Assembly (NCBI GenBank): GCA_001768235.1
Contig: MENK01000014.1
Coordinates: 162,580 to 226,579 of the forward strand
Direction: 5' to 3'
Length of the DNA stretch: 64,000 nucleotides
Origin: Bacteroidetes bacterium GWB2_32_14
GTDB taxonomy: Bacteria > Bacteroidota > Bacteroidia > Bacteroidales > UBA12077
Shown here piece by piece: positions 17,367-25,781 of the stretch. Within the stretch, counting starts at the first letter, position 1. Each line of letters opens with the position of its first letter. The position numbers and the translations under genes are program-made. Under the pieces are notes generated by a model. It was not told the origin of the DNA and did no database searches. It saw nothing but the letters and a program-made list of their open reading frames with translations.

Positions 17367-17726
17367 TTATTCTGTTGGTATTGGCAAGTGATGTTGCCGG
17401 AGGAAAGAGAGTTTATCCCAGTATCCGCGCTGGAATTTTATTTTGCCATCAACAACATGAAAAAACCCGCATCCCCTGAGGCCGAGTGGATCTTTCCATT
17501 CCAGGACAGCCCACTCCCCGTCTTCAAAAATATGTTCCACGATACAAACCATGTCGGCCATGGCAAATTCGTTTGTAAACATTTCCGTTATTGCCTTTTT
17601 ACCAACAACCGGCTCGTTGGCTACCTGGTGATTTATGGCATCATCGTGATAAAGTTCAGCCAATCCGTTTATGTCTTTTTTGTTGAACAATTCAACAAAC
17701 TTTTGCACGATTTCCTTAGGTTCCAT
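17367..17726 (-). CDS. SnoaL/NTF2-like protein
   Basis: A 119-residue protein of the SnoaL-like group of the NTF2 fold: IVQKFVELFNKKDINGLAELYHDDAINH in outline at the start, VGKKAITEMF, then WKDPLGLRGCGFFHVVDGKI and YWDKLSFLRQ. Such proteins are small-molecule isomerases/cyclases or binding proteins; the exact role is unknown. It is 36 bases after the DUF2007 gene in the same run. Confidence 0.8.
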   Translation of the reverse strand: MEPKEIVQKFVELFNKKDINGLAELYHDDAINHQVANEPVVGKKAITEMFTNEFAMADMVCIVEHIFEDGEWAVLEWKDPLGLRGCGFFHVVDGKIKFQRGYWDKLSFLRQHHLPIPTE

Positions 17727-17762
17727 GGGTTTATTTTTAATTAGAGCCTTAGGCGTAAAAAG

Positions 17763-18017
17763 TCAGTTGCCCGCCTTCAGGTTTTTTTCGTATTCTTCAA
17801 CAATTAATTTCGCGTTTTCATAATCCGCGTTTGAAATAAAAATTTTTATCGGGCTGGCACCCCCCGGCGATGTCCACCAGGGGGTTAATGTACCAAGAAT
17901 TCCATCTTTCAAAAACGCTTTAATGCCTGCATTTTCCAACAAACTCTTGACAATAGCTGTTTGCCATGTTGTTCCGGCAAAAATTTCAATTATTTCAACT
18001 TCTTTACCCGTGCTCAT
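17763..18017 (-). CDS. DUF2007-like small protein
   Basis: An 84-residue protein with the DUF2007 pattern: a first strand EIIEIFAGTTWQTAIVKSLL, helix then GIKAFLKDG, and the closing IKIFISNADYENAKLIVEEY. The family is thought to be a small alpha/beta domain with a PII-like fold and possible signalling role. No membrane segment is seen. Located between the amidohydrolase and the SnoaL-like gene. Confidence 0.75.
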   Translation of the reverse strand: MSTGKEVEIIEIFAGTTWQTAIVKSLLENAGIKAFLKDGILGTLTPWWTSPGGASPIKIFISNADYENAKLIVEEYEKNLKAGN

Positions 18018-18087
18018 GGATATTTTTTTTAATTATCGCTTTCGACAAACAGGGAGTTTAACAATCAGTTATAAATTTAGATGATAT

Positions 18088-19485
18088 TTATTTCAAATTC
18101 AAAAATTTCTTTGCATTAGTAAATGCTATTCGCGTGAATTCCTTGTCAGGAAATACCCTGTTGAAATTGCCCAGGTAAATATTTAAAGAATCGGTATATA
18201 GCAAATCGAGATAAAAATCGGAACCGTAAAGGATTTTACTTTTCACATAATCCGACGCGTTTTTATAATACATATCGTAAAATGATTGCAAGCCGATTTC
18301 ATCTTTACTTGGGTCGTTCAGGTTGCACCAGCACGATAAATCGGTATGCATATTCGGGTATTTCGGATTACCAATCATGCTGTAAATTTTTTTCTGCCAG
18401 TCGGCATTCCCGTTTCCAAAATGGGCCAGGTTTAATTTAAGCGTCGGGTATTTTTCCATTACTTTTTCCCAAATATCGGGATGATTAAATTTTGTAGCCC
18501 TCTCCTGCACCCAGCCTGTAGAAAAAGCTTTGCTTAAACTCACCGGGCCATGCACTTCTTTTACCCCATTATCGTAAATTAATCCATCTATTTCCACGCT
18601 GCCAAGCGGTGTGGCAAAACCACCAAACGAGTGGTGTGCAGTAATCGGGATGTTATGCTGAACACAAAAATCGTACAACCCGCCCGGTTTCATTAAATCG
18701 GTATCGGCTGGCGAATACCCGTTTGGGGCATACAGCTTTACCCCGCAAAATATGTTTTCTGCATATATTTCGTTTATGAATTTATCAATAATACCTTCTC
18801 TCCGCGGGTCGATAGCAATAAACGGATATACATCGTCAGGATGGGTTGCTTTAAGCTGGGAAATATCTTTTAATTGAATATCGTAATTGGTAACAAGCGA
18901 TACCATCAGGTTCTGGCTTGCCATTTTTTCATCTTTGAAAAGGTCAAGCTCTGCTTCCAGTTCCTTGCTTAGCTTTTGTAATTCGGCCAAATCACCGTGA
19001 TCGTGGTTTAACCTGTCGGCCATTTTCATACCCGAAATAATAATCATTGCTTCCTGGATAAACGACTTATTGCTTGCATGCAATTCGTCAACAATTCGTT
19101 GGTATTCTGCAACGATAAGGTTCTGGTGCGACATAAAATCTACGCTACCCCCGGTACGTTCGGCAACAAAAACACATTCCAGGTCGAACATAAGCGGGGC
19201 AACCTTAAAACTTACCCCATAGCTGCTTTCCATTTTTGCCAGGATATCCTCTTCCGAACCCGAGAACCCTGTTTTAAGAAAATTCAGGATACGCCTTAAC
19301 ATTTGTATTTTCCCGCGTACGCGTTCAAAAATATTTTCTTTTGCAGCCAAAGTTTTCTGAGCGGCTTTGTCTTTTTCCTGTTCTTTAGGGAAACCAAAAA
19401 TGATTTCGAATAATAAACGCAGGTTAATCGTTTCTTTGCCTGTAAACAAATGGCAATGACTGTCGTAATTGGTAATGTTTTGCAT
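18088..19485 (-). CDS. Amidohydrolase-family metal-dependent hydrolase
   Basis: A 465-residue TIM-barrel hydrolase of the amidohydrolase superfamily. Metal-ligand candidates are the HxH in YDSHCHLF (about 10-12), a Lys in GVKLYAPNGY, His in ITAHHSFGG, His in LNLAHFGN and Asp in LYGSDFYLD near the C-terminus, in the expected order along the barrel. A helical insertion (about 30-180) is unusual. The substrate is not known; related enzymes hydrolyse or decarboxylate aromatic or lactone compounds. It is the first gene of the minus-strand run, so its promoter probably serves the run. Confidence 0.82.
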   Translation of the reverse strand: MQNITNYDSHCHLFTGKETINLRLLFEIIFGFPKEQEKDKAAQKTLAAKENIFERVRGKIQMLRRILNFLKTGFSGSEEDILAKMESSYGVSFKVAPLMFDLECVFVAERTGGSVDFMSHQNLIVAEYQRIVDELHASNKSFIQEAMIIISGMKMADRLNHDHGDLAELQKLSKELEAELDLFKDEKMASQNLMVSLVTNYDIQLKDISQLKATHPDDVYPFIAIDPRREGIIDKFINEIYAENIFCGVKLYAPNGYSPADTDLMKPGGLYDFCVQHNIPITAHHSFGGFATPLGSVEIDGLIYDNGVKEVHGPVSLSKAFSTGWVQERATKFNHPDIWEKVMEKYPTLKLNLAHFGNGNADWQKKIYSMIGNPKYPNMHTDLSCWCNLNDPSKDEIGLQSFYDMYYKNASDYVKSKILYGSDFYLDLLYTDSLNIYLGNFNRVFPDKEFTRIAFTNAKKFLNLK

Positions 19486-19717
19486 GGTTAATGAATTCGT
19501 TTGATTTTAGATTTATAATAGTTATTAGTACATTCTTTTTTAAATACAGTAGGACGTTTATTTATTTTTTATTTAATGCATTAGTAAAAGCCCATAATGG
19601 TTGACGGGATTGTGCGTGTGGGATTACGTGGCGATTCCCTGTCAGTTTACACCGACTTTTTTTACGAGCCACAAACATTCGAAAACATCTGAAACCCTTA
19701 TTGACTATGAGCCGATA

Positions 19718-19724
19718 TTAGCAC
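19718..19724. repeat. Left arm of a short inverted repeat flanking the 205-residue gene
   Basis: TTAGCAC here mirrors GTGCTAA at 20367-20373, so the 205-residue gene is bracketed by a 7-bp inverted repeat within a longer imperfect similarity. The match is short and may be chance, but cassette-like junctions appear elsewhere in this block. Confidence 0.25.
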
Positions 19725-19728
19725 ACGT

Positions 19729-20346
19729 TTATTTTATCATATTATTAATCATTTCAATTATTAATGGAGTAGCAGCATTTCCAACAACTCCCTCCAATAT
19801 GCTCCTAACAGTCTTCAAAGATTCTGTCAGAATGATATTTTTTGGTTTTGGTGATTTAATCTGAGATTTAAGTGTCTCTATTTCGGAAACTAATTCATCA
19901 AACATCAATCTATCAAGTATAATTTGCTCTTTAATATTCTCAATCTCGTTAATTATCTTTTTTAAGTCTTCTGTCTTATCAGCACTAAAATTAATTGTTT
20001 GAGTCGAATAACTTGACCCTTGTTGGATCGCTGAGTTATTCATATTCTCTATGTGTATCACATTCATAGGTAGAAAATGTTGAGTTGGAAAATCTGGATT
20101 TGATTGAACTTCTTCAATTTCAATTATCCCATAATGTGTAATCGCAATTCCTCCACCTAATGCTTTGGGTTCTATTAATCCCTCGCCAATCAGATAATCA
20201 ACTACATTATGTATTTTTCCTCTATCAAATCCCAATTCATCTCCTAATTTCCACATATTTATCATATATGCTGAATTACCATCTGTAGTGTCATATAGTT
20301 TTTGTAAGAACAAAAATCTATCTTTCTTTTTATCTTCTATACTCAT
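19729..20346 (-). CDS. Winged-helix and coiled-coil protein, conflict-effector-like
   Basis: A 205-residue protein I cannot name. Residues 8-75 look like a small winged helix (FLFLQKLYDTTDGN, ELGFDRGKIHNVVDYLIGEGLI). A short linker holds NMNNSAIQQGSSYSTQ (about 100-115), then a coiled coil (about 120-160) and a C-terminal glycine-containing hydrophobic helix (SILEGVVGNAATPLIIEMI). I recall the IQQGS-type linker and ILEG...G tail from bacterial conflict proteins such as the AbiTii group, but this is memory, not proof. It is AT-rich and part of the accessory block. Confidence 0.6.
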   Translation of the reverse strand: MSIEDKKKDRFLFLQKLYDTTDGNSAYMINMWKLGDELGFDRGKIHNVVDYLIGEGLIEPKALGGGIAITHYGIIEIEEVQSNPDFPTQHFLPMNVIHIENMNNSAIQQGSSYSTQTINFSADKTEDLKKIINEIENIKEQIILDRLMFDELVSEIETLKSQIKSPKPKNIILTESLKTVRSILEGVVGNAATPLIIEMINNMIK

Positions 20347-20437
20347 TGGTTGTTTTTATTAAATGGGTGCTAACATGTGTTACGCACTCTCATTGTTCTA
20401 AAAAACTAATGTTCTTAATAGGATCAATATTTCCAAT

Positions 20438-20767
20438 TTATTTGTGTCGCAAGCAATCTCCAAAACCATCAAAAGCATCTTTTACTTCTCCATCGGAACT
20501 TGCTCTACCCAGATTAACTTCTAAGTTCCTAAAACATTTAGATAGTCTAAATCTAATTTGAATTGCTACATCTGTCGTCAGTTTATCATCAAAAATATCT
20601 TTAAACTCTTTTGCTTCCGGCAATTTTTCAATCATTACGGAAGCATATTCTTTTTTTGTCATTAAAATTGATGCCGCTATCAAAGGATATTCTTTTACCA
20701 CTGATTTCCATTGACTGGCAATTTCTTTTTCCAAAAACCCTTTTAAATTGACTTCTTTTGTTTTCAT
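20438..20767 (-). CDS. Hypothetical protein, 109 residues
   Basis: A mostly helical, soluble, charged protein with no signal peptide or membrane span. Visible stretches are FLEKEIASQWKSVVKEYPLI near the start and LTTDVAIQIRFRLSKCF in the middle. I do not recognise a family. It lies in the accessory block of AT-rich minus-strand genes with long gaps on both sides (91 and 203 bases), which fits separate cassette-like units rather than a tight operon. Confidence 0.5.
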   Translation of the reverse strand: MKTKEVNLKGFLEKEIASQWKSVVKEYPLIAASILMTKKEYASVMIEKLPEAKEFKDIFDDKLTTDVAIQIRFRLSKCFRNLEVNLGRASSDGEVKDAFDGFGDCLRHK

Positions 20768-20970
20768 AAATATATACTTTAAAAATTAGTATCTTTATTT
20801 TAGTGGCGTCTCTTTTTTAAAATCTGTCATCGTCCGCACTTTGTCCTAAGCATGAAATACAATCACAATCAAATAAATATTAATGCACCAAACTTTAAGC
20901 GTAGTAGAAAATTCACTTAATTGCTTAATAATCAGTGTTTTATGCCGTTTGTTGTATACCGTTTTTCTTA

Positions 20971-21180
20971 TTACTTAAAAAGTCTAAGTCTTGTTGTCTG
21001 TTGCGTTAAAACATCAATAATGTGCCTTTCGTTACCCGGCTTTTGTCTGTGCTTTTCGGCATCTTCATATGCCTCATCTGAATTATTCCGCCATTTACCA
21101 TGATAGTTGCAAGTCATACAAACTGCTTGATGTTTAATTAACATCGAAGCCATTTCATTTGAAAATGTTGTCTTAGCCAT
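20971..21180 (-). CDS. Small putative zinc-binding protein, 69 residues
   Basis: The sequence has CMTCNYHGKW (Cys at about 21 and 24) followed by spaced His residues in EDAEKHRQ and NERHIIDV (about 44 and 53). This CxxC-x(~20)-H-x(~8)-H layout suggests a single zinc site like the small treble-clef/C2H2-like proteins often seen beside phage or accessory genes. Its start lies one base from the stop of the 460-residue gene, so it is translationally linked to it. Function unknown. Confidence 0.6.
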   Translation of the reverse strand: MAKTTFSNEMASMLIKHQAVCMTCNYHGKWRNNSDEAYEDAEKHRQKPGNERHIIDVLTQQTTRLRLFK

Positions 21181-21181
21181 A

Positions 21182-22564
21182 TTACTTTGATTTTACGTTT
21201 GTTTTAAAATTGAATGGAAAAGTGACTCTTAATCCGTAGTCACTCCTTTTTACCAAACTTTCTTCCGAATGTCTATTGTTTGCCAAATCGAACAAATTTG
21301 CATAGGGTTCTATGTTAACAATATTGCCGCTTTCAGTTTTGTTTTTAAACGTAAATAAAAAACCAAAACCAAGATTAGTAATAGGTTCTATTCCTGTCGC
21401 AATTTTTTCTTCTGGGTAGATGTGAATTGCTGCTTTATTGTCTTTAAAAAGAAAATAGTAAAAGTCAGCGTTGAATGACACTGTGTGTAAACTGTCTTTG
21501 TATGCACCTTTGTATGCGTTGTATTTATCAGTAATTTTTCTTTCATTGTTTGGTCCATAGCTTTCTGCTTCACTTATTTCAACTTTTGTAAGACTTGAAA
21601 GGTTATCTTCGAATGAATATTTTGCACCAACCGATATGAAGAATGTTTTATATGCAACAGGTGTATAGATGTAATAGTTGTATTTTAATTCAACCGAATG
21701 GGAAAGAAAATTGTGCTTAGAAACTTGGCTATCAAAAGGTGATGAAGGGTCAAAAAGTTTAAATGAATTGTTTGAAATACCATACCCGATGGAAAACCAA
21801 CCTAACTTAAATCCTGAAATTTTTATATTCGACTCAATTGTATCTAACTTTAAATTATACCAATTATTTAATTCTGTCTCTTGTTGTGATTTTGATGGGA
21901 TTTTTGCGAGTTGGTCTTGATTGAACGCTAATTCGGAATTTTGTTTTTCCAAGTCAATTTGTAATTTCTTTGTTTGCAACGCTAAACTGTCTTTGTTTAA
22001 TGTAGTGGTTGTATCTATTAGCTTTCCAATATCAGTTATTGCTTTTTCTTTTTTCTTAATTTCACTTTGGATTTTAACAATCTCAATATTTAATTCATTT
22101 TTAGCATTTTCATGCTCTAATTCAATTTTCTTTATTTTATACTCTTGCTTTAGTTTCCCTTCCTGCTTTTTGTATTTTAAATATTCAGAACGAAAGTATT
22201 CTATGGTTTTCTTTTTGTGAAAAAGAAAATTATACTGAACGTCTGCTCCAAATTTTGTATTGAATTCTGTGTTTGAAAAGATTGAAAGTAATCCGTCAGT
22301 TATCCCACCATTTGCTTTGATTCCAAGTATTGAGCCGTTTTTGAACACAATATTACCTGCAAAATTAAGTTCTGCATCTTTCGCGTCGATTGATGCAAAG
22401 TTCCCAATAATATTATTGGATTCTGGATTTATAAGATTAGCGAATTCTTTGTAAATTAATCGTTTCACTAACTTTTGGTCAAAGTGAATACTCGTGTCTT
22501 GGACTTGTCCATAACCTTTTAGGCATAGAGCCAATAACAATATTAAAGTAAATTTCTGTTTCAT
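21182..22564 (-). CDS. Secreted or outer-membrane protein with central coiled coil
   Basis: A 460-residue protein with a signal peptide (MKQKFTLILLLALCLKGYGQ). After an N-terminal beta-rich part (30-115), a long Lys/Glu-rich coiled coil spans about 117-235. The C-terminal 220 residues alternate like outer-membrane strands and end in a phenylalanine-rich strand (LRVTFPFNF). A barrel carrying an internal coiled coil is a reasonable reading. I do not recognise the family. It is the first gene of the second accessory block, followed after one base by the zinc-binding-type gene. Confidence 0.65.
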   Translation of the reverse strand: MKQKFTLILLLALCLKGYGQVQDTSIHFDQKLVKRLIYKEFANLINPESNNIIGNFASIDAKDAELNFAGNIVFKNGSILGIKANGGITDGLLSIFSNTEFNTKFGADVQYNFLFHKKKTIEYFRSEYLKYKKQEGKLKQEYKIKKIELEHENAKNELNIEIVKIQSEIKKKEKAITDIGKLIDTTTTLNKDSLALQTKKLQIDLEKQNSELAFNQDQLAKIPSKSQQETELNNWYNLKLDTIESNIKISGFKLGWFSIGYGISNNSFKLFDPSSPFDSQVSKHNFLSHSVELKYNYYIYTPVAYKTFFISVGAKYSFEDNLSSLTKVEISEAESYGPNNERKITDKYNAYKGAYKDSLHTVSFNADFYYFLFKDNKAAIHIYPEEKIATGIEPITNLGFGFLFTFKNKTESGNIVNIEPYANLFDLANNRHSEESLVKRSDYGLRVTFPFNFKTNVKSK

Positions 22565-22575
22565 ATTCGTGTCGT

Positions 22576-22595
22576 TTTAAAATGGCACACAACTA
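22576..22595 (-). repeat. Boundary sequence copy 2 (upstream of the second accessory block)
   Basis: On the minus strand this reads TTAGTTGTGTGCCATTTTAA, matching copy 1 at 11366-11385 at 16 of 20 positions and in the same orientation relative to the first gene of the block. Confidence 0.5.
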
Positions 22596-22957
22596 ATTTA
22601 TAGGAACCTATTTATTATATTTATATTACCATTTTGGATATGTAATTAATCCATTTAGCATATATAAATCAAACTTCTTAAAAATCACGTTCTTAAAGTT
22701 GCAATAAATATTAACCAAAAAGAAAGTTCATATTAAAAAATTGCACATCCTTTCACTTATATGTGCTGCTTTTTTAAAAAAGGTAACCCGGTTTGCTGTA
22801 TGTTATAAAACATGTTTGAACATAGAGACGTGCAAGGGTTTGGGAAATAAAAGTCTAATGTTTTTAAGGCATTGTTATATATTAAAATTTTGTTGCCCGG
22901 TAAAATCTTTAATATCTTAATTATATACTGAAATATAAAGGCACCCGTGTTTCTGTC

Positions 22958-22980
22958 GCCCGTATCGGGCTTCCTTTTTT
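22958..22980 (+). terminator. Rho-independent terminator without an obvious gene before it
   Basis: GCCCG (22958-22962), loop TAT, CGGGC (22966-22970) is followed by TTCC and a run of seven T. No plus-strand gene precedes it in this intergenic stretch, so it may end an unannotated small RNA. The stem is only 5 bp but fully GC except the loop. Confidence 0.45.
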
Positions 22981-23201
22981 TATTTGTATAGTTTTAGTTC
23001 CAATGAAACTAACAAGCCCCATCGGGCAAAAGGAAGGCAACAGCTCGTAAATAAGAAAAGTACCGCTGGTACAACAGGTTTACAGATTTTCAGGTTTAAC
23101 CAGACAGCGATATAAAAATGCACTTAACAAGAAAATAACATCGAAAAACTTTTGTATAAGCGGGTTAAAAGGTTAAGAAAAAGAATCCCGAAAAATTGGC
23201 T

Positions 23202-23209
23202 TATCTTTG
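23202..23209 (+). promoter_or_regulatory. -7 promoter element of era (TATCTTTG)
   Basis: TATCTTTG is an exact TAnnTTTG match ending 23 bases before the era ATG. It probably starts the era to der transcript. Confidence 0.55.
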
Positions 23210-23232
23210 CAGCAATCTATATAATTTTTTAA

Positions 23233-24114
23233 ATGTCACATAAATCAGGTTTTGTAAATATACTGGGTAATCCCAACGTGGGCAAATCAACTTTAATGAA
23301 CGCCCTGGTGGGAGAGAAACTTTCAATAATCACATCGAAAGCCCAAACCACCCGCCACCGCATAATGGGTATTGTTAATGGCGACGATTTCCAGATCGTG
23401 TATTCCGATACCCCGGGTATTCTTAAACCCAACTACAAGTTACAGGAAAAAATGATGGGCTACGTGGGTTCTGCTTTCGAAGATGCCGATATTATCCTGT
23501 ATTTAACCGATGTAATCGAGAAATCGGATAAAAACCAACTGTACATCGATCGCCTTTCGCAGGCAGATGCCCCCGTGTTATTGCTTATAAATAAAATTGA
23601 CCTTTCGAACCAGGAAGATTTGGAAAAGATTGTTGACAGGTGGAAAAAGATTTTACCAAAAGCAGAAATAATTCCTATTTCGGCATTAAAGAATTTTAAT
23701 CTCGAATATGTATTAAAACGTATTATTGAAAAACTTCCCGAAAGCCCGCCTTATTTCCCGAAAGATTCGTTTACCGATAAAACGGAACGTTTCTTTGCAT
23801 CTGAAATTATTCGCGAGAAAATATTGCTCAACTACCAGAAAGAAATTCCGTATTCGGTAGAAGTGGAAATCGAGGAATTTAAAGATACTGAAAAGCTGCT
23901 CCGCATGCGTGCAATTATTTACGTGATACGCAGTTCGCAAAAGGGAATTATTATCGGCCACAAGGGCGAAGCACTAAAAAAAACGGGAACAGAAGCACGC
24001 AAAGATCTCGAAGATTTTTTCGGCAAAAAAGTTTTCCTGGAGATGTTTGTTAAGGTTAGCAAAGACTGGCGTGACAAAGACCGGACATTAAATAATTTTG
24101 GATACACTATTTAA
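23233..24114 (+). CDS. era: GTPase Era
   Basis: A 293-residue essential GTPase that helps mature the 16S rRNA 3' end and assemble the 30S subunit. The G domain has GNPNVGKST (about 12-20), the switch DTPGI and NKID; the C-terminal KH domain contains the GxxG loop in IIIGHKGEALKKTG (about 235-248). Length and order match the family. It is followed after 10 bases by a small helical protein gene and then der, a close link of two ribosome GTPases that occurs in Bacteroidota. Confidence 0.96.
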   Translation: MSHKSGFVNILGNPNVGKSTLMNALVGEKLSIITSKAQTTRHRIMGIVNGDDFQIVYSDTPGILKPNYKLQEKMMGYVGSAFEDADIILYLTDVIEKSDKNQLYIDRLSQADAPVLLLINKIDLSNQEDLEKIVDRWKKILPKAEIIPISALKNFNLEYVLKRIIEKLPESPPYFPKDSFTDKTERFFASEIIREKILLNYQKEIPYSVEVEIEEFKDTEKLLRMRAIIYVIRSSQKGIIIGHKGEALKKTGTEARKDLEDFFGKKVFLEMFVKVSKDWRDKDRTLNNFGYTI

Positions 24115-24124
24115 AGAATAACAA

Positions 24125-24466
24125 ATGCAGGAGTTAGAACAAAAAACATACAATTATACAGTACAAACCATCGGTTTTATTAAATCGCTGGAAAAAGAAT
24201 TGCCCCACCTGGTAAACGAAGAACTCAGAACAACTGCCGGAGCTGTGTCGCTTAAGTTTATGGATGCCATGGAGTCGATTGAAAACAAAGATTTTTCCGA
24301 CAATATAAAAAAAAGTTTCGATAATGCCAGGCGCTCGTTCGAAATCTTAAAAACACTGAATTGCAGTGCGAACAAAGAACTGGAGAAACAAAAAGCATTT
24401 TTGTTATCCGAATCGCACGAGATAATTGAGAAACTCAATTTTATAATCAGCAAGTTAATTTATTAA
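24125..24466 (+). CDS. Small helical protein between era and der
   Basis: A 113-residue all-helical protein. The segment EELRTTAGAVSLKFMDAMES resembles the core of the 'four helix bundle protein' (S23-like) family, where a similar LRRAAxSIPxNIAEG stretch occurs, but the match is loose. No signal peptide or catalytic motif is visible. It sits 10 bases after era and 15 before der on the same strand, so it is almost certainly cotranscribed with both and may act in ribosome assembly; that is inferred from position only. Confidence 0.6.
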   Translation: MQELEQKTYNYTVQTIGFIKSLEKELPHLVNEELRTTAGAVSLKFMDAMESIENKDFSDNIKKSFDNARRSFEILKTLNCSANKELEKQKAFLLSESHEIIEKLNFIISKLIY

Positions 24467-24481
24467 ACAACATAAAATCAA

Positions 24482-25777
24482 ATGATATTAGCAATTGTAG
24501 GAAGGCCCAACGTAGGTAAATCAACGCTTTTTAACCGTTTAACAGGAACAAAACATGCCATAGTTGATGAAACCAGCGGTGTAACAAGAGACCGCCTTTA
24601 CGGAAAAGCCGAATGGTCGGGGAGAGAATTTTCTGTAATCGATACGGGGGGGTACGTTCGTAATTCGGACGATATTTTCGAGGAAGAAATACGCAAGCAG
24701 GTTGATATTGCCATTGAAGAGGCCCATGTTGTTCTTTTTGTTGTTGATGTTACCAGCGGTGTTACCGACCTCGATAATTCGGTAGCCGAAATTTTACGCA
24801 AGTCGAAAAAGAAAGTCATCCTGGCTGTAAATAAAGTGGATAACAACGCCCGTATTATCGAGTCGCATGAATTCTACAAGTTTGGTTTAGGCGAACCATT
24901 CTGTATATCATCGATAAACGGGAGTGGCACAGGCGAACTGCTCGACGAGGTAATTAAATATGTTGAAACAGACCTTCCCGCTGAACTCGAAATACCCAAG
25001 TTTGCTGTCGTGGGACGCCCGAATGTAGGTAAATCGTCGCTTGTAAATGCTCTTTTAGGTGAAGAACGCAATATTGTTACTCCAATTTCAGGTACTACCC
25101 GCGATTCCATTTACACCCGTTACAACAAGTACGGGCACGATTTCTACCTTGTTGACACGGCGGGGTTACGTAAAAAGGGCAAGGTTAACGAAGACCTAGA
25201 GTTTTTCTCTGTAATGCGTTCCATACGCGCAATAGAAAATGCCGACGTGTGTCTTTTAATGCTTGATGCTGCCCAGGGCCTCGAAGCCCAGGATATGAAC
25301 ATTATAAAAGTTATCCTTAAAAACAACAAGGGACTGGTTGTCCTTGTAAACAAGTGGGATTTATACGAGAAAGATACCAATACATCAAAACACTATATCG
25401 AACAGATAAAACAGAAAATCGCTCCTTTTGTAGATATTCCAATAATTTTTACATCCACGGTTACCAAACAACGCATAAACAAAGTATTGGAAGAAGCAAT
25501 GCGGGTTCACGAGAACCGTCAGCGACGCATTTCTACAGCTAAACTGAATGATATTATGCTTGAGGTTATTGCCAGCTACCCGCCACCGGCAGTAAAAGGG
25601 AAATATGTAAAAGTAAAGTATGTTACCCAGTTAAATACACATTACCCATCGTTTGTATTTTTCTGTAACCTGCCTCAGTACGTGACCGATGCATACAAGC
25701 GGTATCTGGAAAATAAGCTTAGAGATAAGTTTGACTTTACAGGAACACCCATACAGATATATATGCGAAAAAAATAA
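24482..25777 (+). CDS. der: GTPase Der (EngA)
   Basis: A 431-residue protein with two tandem G domains, each with its own P-loop: [10 protein letters not shown] (about 8-17) and [10 protein letters not shown] (about 178-187), plus DTGGY/DTAGL switches and NKVD/NKWD specificity motifs. The C-terminal KH-like domain follows (about 350-431). Der acts in 50S subunit assembly and is essential. Its N-terminus begins [14 protein letters not shown] as normal. It is the third gene of the era cluster. Confidence 0.96.
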   Translation: MILAIVGRPNVGKSTLFNRLTGTKHAIVDETSGVTRDRLYGKAEWSGREFSVIDTGGYVRNSDDIFEEEIRKQVDIAIEEAHVVLFVVDVTSGVTDLDNSVAEILRKSKKKVILAVNKVDNNARIIESHEFYKFGLGEPFCISSINGSGTGELLDEVIKYVETDLPAELEIPKFAVVGRPNVGKSSLVNALLGEERNIVTPISGTTRDSIYTRYNKYGHDFYLVDTAGLRKKGKVNEDLEFFSVMRSIRAIENADVCLLMLDAAQGLEAQDMNIIKVILKNNKGLVVLVNKWDLYEKDTNTSKHYIEQIKQKIAPFVDIPIIFTSTVTKQRINKVLEEAMRVHENRQRRISTAKLNDIMLEVIASYPPPAVKGKYVKVKYVTQLNTHYPSFVFFCNLPQYVTDAYKRYLENKLRDKFDFTGTPIQIYMRKK

Positions 25778-25781
25778 ACAG

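Larger units (their letters stand above)
22565..23232. other. Gene-free 668-bp stretch with several hairpins
   Basis: I find no convincing gene on either strand. The left end contains boundary copy 2 (22576-22595). GCACAT (22743-22748) and ATGTGC (22761-22766) form a stem followed by T-rich DNA. GC-rich hairpins cluster at 22958-23072. The right end carries the era promoter. Part of it could encode a structured RNA; I do not recognise one. Confidence 0.5.

Noticed and set aside
17243..17744. Plus-strand open frames of 78 and 127 codons
   Set aside because: They are antisense to the Cys-rich membrane protein and the SnoaL-like gene, which have family support.
18088..19485. Amidohydrolase as a dihydroorotase or urease-like enzyme
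   Set aside because: No carboxylated-lysine motif or family-specific sequence supports a narrower name.
19601..19864. Plus-strand open frame of 87 codons
   Set aside because: It overlaps the 205-aa gene on the other strand and its sequence looks like translated junction DNA.
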